Below, one piece after another: positions 56,116-64,000 of a stretch of DNA of 64,000 bases; position 1 is the first letter of the stretch, and each line of letters opens with the position of its first letter. The position numbers and the translations under genes are program-made. Source of the stretch: DASUPK01 sp963747425 (GTDB lineage Bacteria > Actinomycetota > Thermoleophilia > Solirubrobacterales > 70-9). Below the pieces are notes generated by a model. That model was given only the letters and a program-made list of their open reading frames with translations. It searched no databases and was not told the DNA's origin. The stretch covers positions 372,001-436,000 of the forward strand of contig CAVVFJ010000008.1 in the NCBI GenBank assembly GCA_963747425.1, read 5' to 3'.

Positions 56116-57255
56116 GTGGACCTGACTCTGACCGACTCGGAGGCGGCCTTCCGCGACGAGGTACGGGGCTGGCTCGAGGAGAACCATCCCGGCCCCTCGC
56201 CCGAGGGCGACGACCAGGCCGAGTTCGAGTTCCGCCGCGCCTGGCAGAAGAAGATGCACGAGGCCGGATGGGCGGGTCTGTCCTGGCCCGAGGAGTACGG
56301 AGGCAAGGGCGCCACGCTGATCGAGCAGTCGATCTTCAACGAGGAGCTCGCCCGCCAGCGAGTGCCGCTGCCGGCGAACGTGCTGGGGCTCGTGATGGGG
56401 GGCCCGGTGGTGATCGCCCACGGCAACGAGGACCAGAAGGAGCGCTATCTCGAGCCGATCCTCTCGGGTGAGGAGATCTGGTGTCAGGGCTTCTCCGAGC
56501 CGGAGTCGGGATCGGATCTCGCCTCGCTCAAGACGCGCGCGGTGAAGGCGAATGGCAACTGGAAGGTGACCGGGCAGAAGGTCTGGACCACCTACGCGCA
56601 CGAGGCGAAGTACTGCATGCTGCTCGCCCGCACCGACCAGGACGCCCCGAAGCACAAGGGCATCACCTACTTCATCCTCGACATGGACCAGCCCGGCGTC
56701 GACGTCCGGCCGCTTCGCCAGATCACCGGCGAGGCCGAGTTCAACGAGATCTTCCTCGAGGAGGCCGAGGTTCCCGACGAGAACGTCATCGGGACGGTCG
56801 GCGGAGGCTGGGGAGTGGCGATCACCACGCTGATGTTCGAGCGCGCCGGCCTGGGCGCCGCCGCGGTGATGGGCCTGAAGCGCTCGATGGAGGACCTGCT
56901 GGCGGTGATCCGCGAGCGCGGCCTCGACGAGGACCCGGTGATCCGGCAGCGGATCGCCGAGCTCCAGATCGGGATCGAGGCGATGCGCCTCGGCGCTCTG
57001 CGCGCTCTCACCCAGACCATGAAGACCGGGATCCCGGGTCCCGAGGGCTCGCTCAGCAAGTGGCAGTGGGCCGACTACAACCAGTCCCTGACCGAGCTCG
57101 GCAACGAGGTCCTCGGCCCCGAGGGGATGCGCCTCGGCACGGACTGGAGCTATCGCTTCCTGCGCTCCCGGGCGAACTCGATCGAGGGCGGCACCACCGA
57201 GGTCCTCAAGAACATCATCGCCGAGCGCGTGCTCGGCCTTCCACGACTGAGGTAG
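56116..57255 (+). CDS. Acyl-CoA dehydrogenase, large-type FadE subunit
   Basis: 379 residues. WCQGFSEPESGSDLASLKTR (FAD/substrate loop), VTGQKVWTTYAHEAKYC, then RANSIEGGTTEVLKNIIAER at the C-terminus (FAD-binding tail). It is followed after two bases by a second acyl-CoA dehydrogenase, a pairing typical of actinobacterial FadE heterotetramers acting on steroid or branched acyl-CoAs. Substrate not readable. Confidence 0.9.
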   Translation: MDLTLTDSEAAFRDEVRGWLEENHPGPSPEGDDQAEFEFRRAWQKKMHEAGWAGLSWPEEYGGKGATLIEQSIFNEELARQRVPLPANVLGLVMGGPVVIAHGNEDQKERYLEPILSGEEIWCQGFSEPESGSDLASLKTRAVKANGNWKVTGQKVWTTYAHEAKYCMLLARTDQDAPKHKGITYFILDMDQPGVDVRPLRQITGEAEFNEIFLEEAEVPDENVIGTVGGGWGVAITTLMFERAGLGAAAVMGLKRSMEDLLAVIRERGLDEDPVIRQRIAELQIGIEAMRLGALRALTQTMKTGIPGPEGSLSKWQWADYNQSLTELGNEVLGPEGMRLGTDWSYRFLRSRANSIEGGTTEVLKNIIAERVLGLPRLR

Positions 57256-57257
57256 CC

Positions 57258-58292
57258 ATGAACTTCGACCTGGACGACGAGCAGCAGGAGATCAAGCGGA
57301 CCGCGAACGAGTTTCTCGCCTCCCGTTTTGCGCCGGCGAAGGTCAGGGAGCTGGCGGAGGCGCGCTCGTACGACGACGCGCTCTGGAAGCAGATCTCCGA
57401 GCTCGGCTGGCCCGGCATCGCAATCTCCGAGGACGACGGCGGCCAGGGCCTGGGCATGGTCGAGCTCGCCGTCCTCCTCGAGGAGTCCGGCTATGCCTGC
57501 GCGCCCAGCCCGCTGCTTGGCACCGCCGGCGCCGCGCTGGTGATCTCGGCCGCCGGGTCCGACGAGCAGCGCGCCGAGTGGCTGCCCAAGCTCGCCTCCG
57601 GTGAGGCGACCGGTGCGTTTGGGGGCTTCGACCATGGAGCCAACGGCGATGCGGAGAGCACCCTGTTCTGCGACCTGCCCACCGCGGACGTCGCGGTGAT
57701 CTTCCAAGCGGGCGGCGCCTTCCTCGCGCCCACCGCGGATGTGAGCTTCGAGACCTTCGAGGCGATCGATGCGACCCGCTCCTACGGGCTGATCTCCGAG
57801 CCGGCCGGCGATCCGCTGCCGGGCGACGTCGACGCGGGACGCGACCGGCTCGCGGTCGCGATCGCCGCCGAGCTCACCGGCATCGCGCAGCGGACCATGG
57901 AGATGGCCGTCGAGTACGCGCGCGAGCGGCAGCAGTTCGGGCGCCCGATCGGCGCCTACCAGGGCGTGGGACACCGCTGCGCCGCCATGCTCCTCGCCAC
58001 CGAGGAGTCGCGCTCACTGACCTATTACGCCGCCTGGACCGCCGACGCCGAGCCGGAGTCGCTGCCGATGGCGGCGGCGATGGCCGGGGCGCGCGCGGCC
58101 GACGCGGGCTGGCAGGTGCCGGCCTCCGCCCTGCAGGTGTTCGGCGGCATCGGCTTCACCTGGGAGCACGATCTCCAGTTCTGGCTCAAGCGCGGCCGCG
58201 TCGAGGGCCGCATGCTCGGCACCCCCCGCGACCATCGCGAGCGGGTCGCCGATCTCTCCGGCCTCGGCGCCGGCGAGCCCGCGGTCGCCTAG
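57258..58292 (+). CDS. Acyl-CoA dehydrogenase, second FadE subunit
   Basis: 344 residues: MNFDLDDEQQEIKRTANEFL, ISEDDGGQGLGMVELAVLLE, YARERQQFGRPIGAYQGVGH and LQVFGGIGFTWEHDLQFWLK (FAD/adenine contacts). Several residues of the middle domain are replaced relative to the first subunit, as expected for the partner in a heteromeric FadE. ATG 57258, GAGG upstream, two nt after the first gene. Confidence 0.88.
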   Translation: MNFDLDDEQQEIKRTANEFLASRFAPAKVRELAEARSYDDALWKQISELGWPGIAISEDDGGQGLGMVELAVLLEESGYACAPSPLLGTAGAALVISAAGSDEQRAEWLPKLASGEATGAFGGFDHGANGDAESTLFCDLPTADVAVIFQAGGAFLAPTADVSFETFEAIDATRSYGLISEPAGDPLPGDVDAGRDRLAVAIAAELTGIAQRTMEMAVEYARERQQFGRPIGAYQGVGHRCAAMLLATEESRSLTYYAAWTADAEPESLPMAAAMAGARAADAGWQVPASALQVFGGIGFTWEHDLQFWLKRGRVEGRMLGTPRDHRERVADLSGLGAGEPAVA

Positions 58293-58300
58293 ACACCCGT

Positions 58301-59233
58301 TTACGAAGCGAGCTCGCCGACCAGGTCCACGCCGTCCAGGTCGCCGTGCGTCAGGTGCTGGAACATGACCCGCTCGACGCCGGCATCCTCGAGCTCGGCC
58401 AGCTGCTCGCGGATCTCGGCGACGGTGCCGACCAGGGTGTTGTCGGAGAGGCCCTCCACGTAAGCCTCCGGGTCCGATGCGTCCTCGCCCCGGATCTCCG
58501 CGACCGCGTGGGCCCGCTCCAGCAGGTCGACCCGGTCTGAGCCGATGATCCCGTGGGTCATCACCGAGATGACGGGCGCCGGCCGCCCGGCGTCCTCCCA
58601 CGCCTTCCTGACGATGGGGACGAGCTCCCTGCACCGCTCGGCGCTCATCATCACCAGGTTGTATTCGTCGGCCCAGCGGGCTGCGGCCGCGAGCGTGCGG
58701 GGTCTGGCGCTGCCGCCGACGATCAGGTTGGGAGGCGAGATCGGCTTCGGCTGGGCGTCAAGCCCCTTGATCCGGTAATGCTCGCCCTCGAAGTCGAGCG
58801 TTCCCTCCTGCCACTGGCGACTGACGATCTCGATCTGCTCCTCGAACATCCCGACGCGCTCCCCGGTGCTCGGGAACGGAAAGCCATAGGCCTCGTGCTC
58901 GGCCTCCAGCCAGCCGGAGCCCATGCCGAGCTCGATTCGCCCGCCCCCGGCGATGTGATCGGCCGTGACCACGCTCTTGGCAAGGACCGACGGGTGGCGG
59001 AAGGTCACCGGCGAGACCATGGTCCCGAGCCGGAGCGTCGAGGTGATCGCCGCGAGCGCGTTGATCGTGCTCCAGGCGTCAAGCGAGCTGCGCTCGGTCG
59101 CCCCCATCACAGACTGGTAGTGATCCGAGCGGAAGAGCGCCTCGATCGGGCTCTCCTCGCAGGCTTTCGCCAGCGCGACCCATTCCTCCCAGGTGACGGA
59201 CTCCTGGCCCTCGATCATCAGGCAGACGCGCAT
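58301..59233 (-). CDS. LLM-class (luciferase-like) F420/flavin-dependent oxidoreductase
   Basis: 310 residues of TIM-barrel LLM family: FRSDHYQS, GTMVSPVTFRHPSVLAKSVV, ELGMGSGWLEAEHEAYGFPF and NLIVGGSARPRTLAAAARWA. The F420-dependent branch is likely from the SGWxExEHxxYG block. Start overlaps the stop of the small upstream gene by one base. Substrate unknown. Confidence 0.87.
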   Translation of the reverse strand: MRVCLMIEGQESVTWEEWVALAKACEESPIEALFRSDHYQSVMGATERSSLDAWSTINALAAITSTLRLGTMVSPVTFRHPSVLAKSVVTADHIAGGGRIELGMGSGWLEAEHEAYGFPFPSTGERVGMFEEQIEIVSRQWQEGTLDFEGEHYRIKGLDAQPKPISPPNLIVGGSARPRTLAAAARWADEYNLVMMSAERCRELVPIVRKAWEDAGRPAPVISVMTHGIIGSDRVDLLERAHAVAEIRGEDASDPEAYVEGLSDNTLVGTVAEIREQLAELEDAGVERVMFQHLTHGDLDGVDLVGELAS

Positions 59234-59526
59234 CAGTCGCCCACGATCTCCGCGTCGGTGACCACCTCGACCTTCCCGGCGCGGCGGAAGTGGACGTCGA
59301 CCGTCTCGTTCTTGCCGTAGCTCCCGAACAGCCCCAGGCTCATCGCCAGCCAGCGGCTGCGGCTCACCTTCTCCTTCACCAGCGGCCGGGAGAAGACGAT
59401 CTCGCGCCCGTGGACCGAGTAGTCGGCGCCCTCGGACTGCACGGTGCCGTTGACGAACACCTGGATGGGCCGCTCGGCCCCGCCTGGGAGCCGAATCCGC
59501 CGTCCCGCTTCGTAGCTCTCGCTCAT
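59233..59526 (-). CDS. Small protein of unknown function, operonic with LLM oxidoreductase
   Basis: 97 residues, beta-rich: RPIQVFVNGTVQSEGADYSV, REIVFSRPLV, then a short hydrophobic stretch (WLAMSLGLFGSYG) and ETVDVHFRRAGKVEVVTD. One-base overlap with the LLM gene indicates co-translation. Not recognised. Confidence 0.65.
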   Translation of the reverse strand: MSESYEAGRRIRLPGGAERPIQVFVNGTVQSEGADYSVHGREIVFSRPLVKEKVSRSRWLAMSLGLFGSYGKNETVDVHFRRAGKVEVVTDAEIVGD

Positions 59527-59569
59527 CGGCGAGCAGATTATCCCCGGGCGAGCCGGGGGCGAATCGGCG

Positions 59570-60539
59570 CTAGGCGCAGTAGGCGCTGGTGCTGATCGTT
59601 CCCGGGACCGTGTTGAAGTTGAGCGTCATGAGTTGCCAGCCGCCTTCCACCGGGCTCGATCCGGTCAATAGCGCCAGCGCCCCGGACTGGGCCGCAGGCG
59701 TGTTGTCGAAGCCGCCTCCCAGCAGGGCCTTGCCCCCAGGGCAGACCGGCGCCGTCGCGGTCGCGCCGGTGACGGTTGTCCCAGATGCGGGGAGGGTGAT
59801 GCCGGCGGTGGTCTCCGCGATCTTCAGGCCGGCGGCGCAGTAGGCGTAGCTGGTCACGGTGCGAGCCACCGTCCCGACGTTGCTGAAAGCGGCGAACCAG
59901 GTGGTCGGACTCGTTCGGTGATTCGACCAGATGTAGGGGAAGGCCTCCGGTTCTTTGGCGACCGGCGTCGGCGAGGAGGAGAACCCGCCGCCGAGGGCAA
60001 TCGTCTTGGGGGGGCAGGTGGCGGTGGCGCTCGCCTGCGCGGCGTCGACGGACGCCGCCGCAGCGGATGCGCTCGTCTCTGTGATCCTCAGCTTCTTCTT
60101 CTTCTTTTTCTGCCGCCGTGGCCTTCTTCCCGACGTGTTTCTTGGCGGCAAGCTTGGTGCTGCGGCAGTCGACGATCGCGGTAACGGGAACGTCCGGGCC
60201 GTTGGTGTCCACGTCCTCGCGTACCGCGGACACCTGCCAGGCGCTGTCTCCGGCTCGGCGGGACTCGTAGACGAGGTTCAGGTCGGTTGGGTTTCCGCCG
60301 GGCAGGACAGCCGGCGACAGAAATCCTCCGCCGACCGCGATCAGGCCAGGGGGACAGGTGGCCGTCACGGTCAGCTGCTGGTTGTCCGCCGAGGTCGTTT
60401 GCGTCGCGCTGACGGTCGTCACCGGCGGCGACTTCGGCTTCTTGTGCTTCTTCTTGCCTTCCGCCGGCGCTGCGCCAAGCAGCACCGGCACGAGGATCGC
60501 TACCAGAGCGGCGATCCTTGCCACTCCCCGTAGGTTCAT
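59570..60539 (-). CDS. Exported protein with three Cys-GGGF-Cys repeats, frameshifted
   Basis: About 323 residues: signal (ARIAALVAILVPVLLGAAPA), Lys-rich EGKKKHKKPKSPP, then repeats CPPGLIAVGGGF..IVDC, CPPKTIALGGGF..AYC and CPGGKALLGGGF..AYC with a conserved Trp in each middle. A one-base shift at 60101-60112 (run of five T on the plus strand) lies between repeats 1 and 2, in a second Lys-rich linker. Same repeat family as 23183-24382. Function unknown. Confidence 0.72.
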
Positions 60540-60566
60540 TGCAACCGACCGTAGCTGGTATCCGGG

Positions 60567-60908
60567 CTACCCCTGCAGGTTCGCCCGCAGGCGCTCGAAC
60601 GCCTGTCCAAGGGAGTCCGCCTCGATCGTCTCCTTCCGAATCGCACCCGTGTAGGCGATCGCGGTTCCGTCCCCCATCACGTCGATCCCACCCTCCGGAG
60701 AGCGGATCAGGCCAGGCCCGGAGATCTCGATCCGAGCCTGAACCCGCTGCCCGGGGCTGAAGTCCCGAATCGAGCGCACGGGAGGCAACCGATCCTCCCG
60801 AAGCACCTGATCAACCCGCCGCCGAGCCTCGTCAATCGCCTGATCGAGCGTCGCGAACTTCTCGCGCCCCACATCGCTCCCATGTCTGACGGTGACCTTC
60901 CAGCTCAC
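60567..60908 (-). CDS. Small protein of unknown function
   Basis: 113 residues, WKVTVRHGSDVGREKFATLD, QAIDEARRRVDQVL, RVQARIEISGPGLIRSPEGG and GAIRKETIEADSLGQAFERL. Mixed alpha/beta, charged, no signal peptide or cysteines. Good coding character; not recognised. GTG start. Confidence 0.65.
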   Translation of the reverse strand: MSWKVTVRHGSDVGREKFATLDQAIDEARRRVDQVLREDRLPPVRSIRDFSPGQRVQARIEISGPGLIRSPEGGIDVMGDGTAIAYTGAIRKETIEADSLGQAFERLRANLQG

Positions 60909-60926
60909 CGAGGAGGGAGCCTATTC

Positions 60927-61015
60927 GTAACTCGCACGGGTGGCGCGGAATCTCATCCGCGGTGAGATGCCTCGATCCGCGGTGAGATTCCGCGACAGGA
61001 CCCGTGCGCCGTTAC
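60927..61015. terminator. 89-bp interrupted palindrome after citrate synthase
   Basis: Nested perfect arms: GTAAC/GTTAC (60927-60931, 61011-61015), CGCACGGGT/ACCCGTGCG (60933-60941, 61000-61008), CGCGGAATCTCA/TGAGATTCCGCG (60944-60955, 60983-60994). The loop repeats ATCCGCGGTGAGAT. It starts two nt beyond the citrate synthase stop. Likely a very stable 3' hairpin or factor-dependent terminator, or a small palindromic repeat element. Confidence 0.6.
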
Positions 61016-61017
61016 TA

Positions 61018-62421
<1,404 letters not shown>

Positions 62422-62442
62422 CAACCCTCCTTCTTCGCTAAC

Positions 62443-62465
62443 GGGTCGCGCCTGGCGGCGCGCCC
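62443..62465 (-). promoter_or_regulatory. Repeated bulged-A hairpin / near-palindrome, copy B
   Basis: Minus-strand GGGCGCGCC, GCCA loop, GGCGCGACCC, with the bulged A seen in copies A and C and two extra closing pairs. It is 21 nt upstream of the citrate synthase ATG and just beyond the ribosome site. Confidence 0.45.
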
Positions 62466-62497
62466 TCGCATCAGCACTTCCCACATATCTTCTCACG

Positions 62498-63226
62498 GTG
62501 GCGATTCCGGCAAACAAGCCGAGCAAGGAGGAGACGCTGCGCCTCTTCTCCGGGCTGCCGAAGCGCTATGACCTCGCCGGCGCCCTGCTCAGCTTCGGCC
62601 AGGACCCGCGCTGGCGCCGGGCGACGGTGAGCACGCTCCGGGCGTCACCCGGGGACCGGGTGCTGGACGTGGCGACGGGCACAGGCATGGTTGCCGCCGC
62701 CCTGATACGCCGCTACGGCTGCTCCGTCGTCGGCCTCGATCAGAGCCCCGAGATGCTCGCGGGCGCGCAGGCGAAGCTCGCCGCCGATCCCCTCCTTGCC
62801 GATCGCGTCGAGCTGGTCAGGGGCGAGGCCGAGTCCCTGCCCTTCGCGGACGGTGAGTTCGACCACCTCACCTTCACCTACCTGCTCCGCTACGTGGACG
62901 ATCCCCGGGCAACCTTGCGAGAGCTCGCGCGCGTAGTGAAGAGTGGAGGACGGATCGCCTCGCTCGAGTTCATGCTCCCTCCGAACCCCATCTCCCGCTC
63001 TCTCTGGCTCGTGTACACGCGCGCGGCGATGCCGGCCCTGGGACGGATGATCTCCCGAGACTGGTACGTCGTCGGGCGCTTTCTGGGGCGGAGCATCACC
63101 GACTTCTACGGGCGGCTGCCGCTCGACCGCCAATTGGACCTCTGGCGGGATGCGGGGATCGAGGGCGTGACCGCGCGCGTGATGAGCTTCGGCGGCGGTG
63201 TCGTGATCTGGGGAACCCGTGGCTGA
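62498..63226 (+). CDS. UbiE/MenG-like SAM-dependent methyltransferase
   Basis: 242 residues: RYDLAGALLSFGQDPRWRRA, SAM motif I VLDVATGTGMVAAAL, acidic GLDQS, LPFADGEFDHLTFTYLLRYV and LEFMLPPN, as in demethylmenaquinone methyltransferases. GTG start, divergent from citrate synthase; its stop overlaps the next start by 8 nt. The UbiA-like neighbour supports a quinone-related role, which remains inferred. Confidence 0.83.
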   Translation: MAIPANKPSKEETLRLFSGLPKRYDLAGALLSFGQDPRWRRATVSTLRASPGDRVLDVATGTGMVAAALIRRYGCSVVGLDQSPEMLAGAQAKLAADPLLADRVELVRGEAESLPFADGEFDHLTFTYLLRYVDDPRATLRELARVVKSGGRIASLEFMLPPNPISRSLWLVYTRAAMPALGRMISRDWYVVGRFLGRSITDFYGRLPLDRQLDLWRDAGIEGVTARVMSFGGGVVIWGTRG

Positions 63227-63965
63227 CGAGGGCACCCGGCCCGCCTTCTACGCGCTGCGACCAGGGGGCTGGCGGGATCTCTTCACGATCCTCCATCCGC
63301 CCTACACGGCGTGGAACCTGGCCAACGTCGGCTTCGGCGCCGTGGCGGCGACTCAGATCCACACGGACCGGTTCATCGCGACGCTGGCGGCCTTCTTCCT
63401 CGCCGTCGGGATCAGCGCCCACGCCCTCGACGAGCTCAACGGGCGGCCGCTGAAGACCGAGCTCTCGGACCGGACCCTGATCGGCCTCGCCGGCGTCTCC
63501 CTCGCCGGAGCGATCGGAATCGGGATCGCCGGCTGCTTCATCGTCTCCGCGAGCCTTGCGCCCTTCGTGGTGGCGGGCGGCTTCTTCGTCGTCGCCTACA
63601 ACCTGGAGCTGTTCGGAGGCCGCTTCCACACCGACTTCTGGCTGGCGTTCGCTTGGGCGGCGTTTCCGGCCCTGACGTCGTGGTGGGTCAACACGCTCTC
63701 GTTCGCGTCCCCCAGGACGGTGGTGGCGGGGATGCTGGTGGCCGCGGGGTGCTTCGGCCTGGTCAGCGTGCAGAGGCGCCTCTCGACCCCCGTCCGCCGG
63801 CTGAGGCGCGAGACGGTCTCCGTGTCCGGAGAGCAGCGCCTCGAGGACGGCACGGTCATCCCCCTGACCGTCGAGGAGATCGCGGCGCCGCTCGACTGGT
63901 CGCTGCGGGGGCTCTCCTGGGCGGTGGTGGTGCTGGCGATCGGCCTGGTCGTGATCCGCTTCTAG
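63219..63965 (+). CDS. UbiA-like integral membrane protein
   Basis: 248 residues, about seven hydrophobic segments. HALDELNGRPLKTELSDRTL resembles the first Asp-rich loop of UbiA-type prenyltransferases in a shortened form. The C-terminus carries a charged loop (VRRLRRETVSVSGEQRLEDG) before the last helix. GTG start at 63219 inside the methyltransferase end. Catalytic competence is uncertain. Confidence 0.65.
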   Translation: MADEGTRPAFYALRPGGWRDLFTILHPPYTAWNLANVGFGAVAATQIHTDRFIATLAAFFLAVGISAHALDELNGRPLKTELSDRTLIGLAGVSLAGAIGIGIAGCFIVSASLAPFVVAGGFFVVAYNLELFGGRFHTDFWLAFAWAAFPALTSWWVNTLSFASPRTVVAGMLVAAGCFGLVSVQRRLSTPVRRLRRETVSVSGEQRLEDGTVIPLTVEEIAAPLDWSLRGLSWAVVVLAIGLVVIRF

Positions 63966-64000
63966 GGACCTGCCGACGTCTCCAGTGCCGCCGTCAACGA

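Overview
The window is GC-rich, densely coding actinobacterial chromosome, most likely from the class Thermoleophilia (Solirubrobacterales/Gaiellales type). The pointers are: codon third positions almost all G/C; an F420 flavour (deazaflavin-dependent nitroreductase-like protein, LLM-class oxidoreductase); an actinobacterial E2-E1 fused 2-oxoglutarate dehydrogenase; a decaprenyl-phosphate phosphoribosyltransferase-like UbiA protein; c-di-AMP (ydaO/yuaA) riboswitches in front of NlpC/P60 cell-wall hydrolases; and frequent GTG/TTG starts with ATGA/GTGA overlaps. The lineage is an inference. I see no rRNA, tRNA, CRISPR array, insertion sequence or phage gene.

Layout. 1-6039 (minus strand): a partial exported protein, then a four-gene operon read right to left: aldehyde dehydrogenase, SpeA-type PLP decarboxylase, an arginine-deiminase/DDAH-family hydrolase and an M20 N-carbamoyl amidohydrolase. 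6484-8497: a SigB/SigF-type sigma factor convergent with its presumed anti-sigma (HATPase) and anti-anti-sigma (STAS) genes. 8498-14582 (minus): polyamine ABC transporter potABCD, a universal stress protein and an APC permease, apparently one transcription unit with the STAS and HATPase genes. 14803-21491 (plus): class III aminotransferase, PucR regulator, saccharopine-dehydrogenase-like enzyme, alanine dehydrogenase, aminobutyraldehyde-type dehydrogenase. The two arms flank a perfect TTGTACA-N3-TGTACAA palindrome and together look like an arginine/polyamine-to-GABA island.

21710-30035: a TetR/deazaflavin-enzyme pair, then exported and envelope proteins: a Cys-GGGF repeat protein, two Cys-rich paralogues, and an MBOAT O-acyltransferase with a membrane SGNH partner and three further exported OatA-like SGNH paralogues. 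30062-34202 (minus): a second potABCD-like transporter. 34317-36661 (minus): three NlpC/P60 paralogues, two behind c-di-AMP riboswitches; two share a CTGTGAG-N6-CTCACAG palindrome. 36812-44345: SDR, secreted alpha/beta hydrolase with a Lys-rich tail, aconitase, and small proteins. 44384-48739: a giant 2-oxoglutarate dehydrogenase with two lipoyl domains. 49150-55101: fatty acyl-CoA reductase-type double SDR, alkyl-DHAP-synthase-type flavoprotein (a plausible ether-lipid pair), UbiA prenyltransferase, SUMF1-like exported protein. 55085-59526: nitronate monooxygenase-like protein, two acyl-CoA dehydrogenases, LLM oxidoreductase. 59570-63965: a second Cys-GGGF repeat protein, citrate synthase, UbiE-like methyltransferase, UbiA-like membrane protein.

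Seven genes carry a frameshift, and each is explained by a single extra base relative to an otherwise intact reading frame. I read these mainly as consensus/assembly insertions, so I annotate the genes as whole with the site noted.
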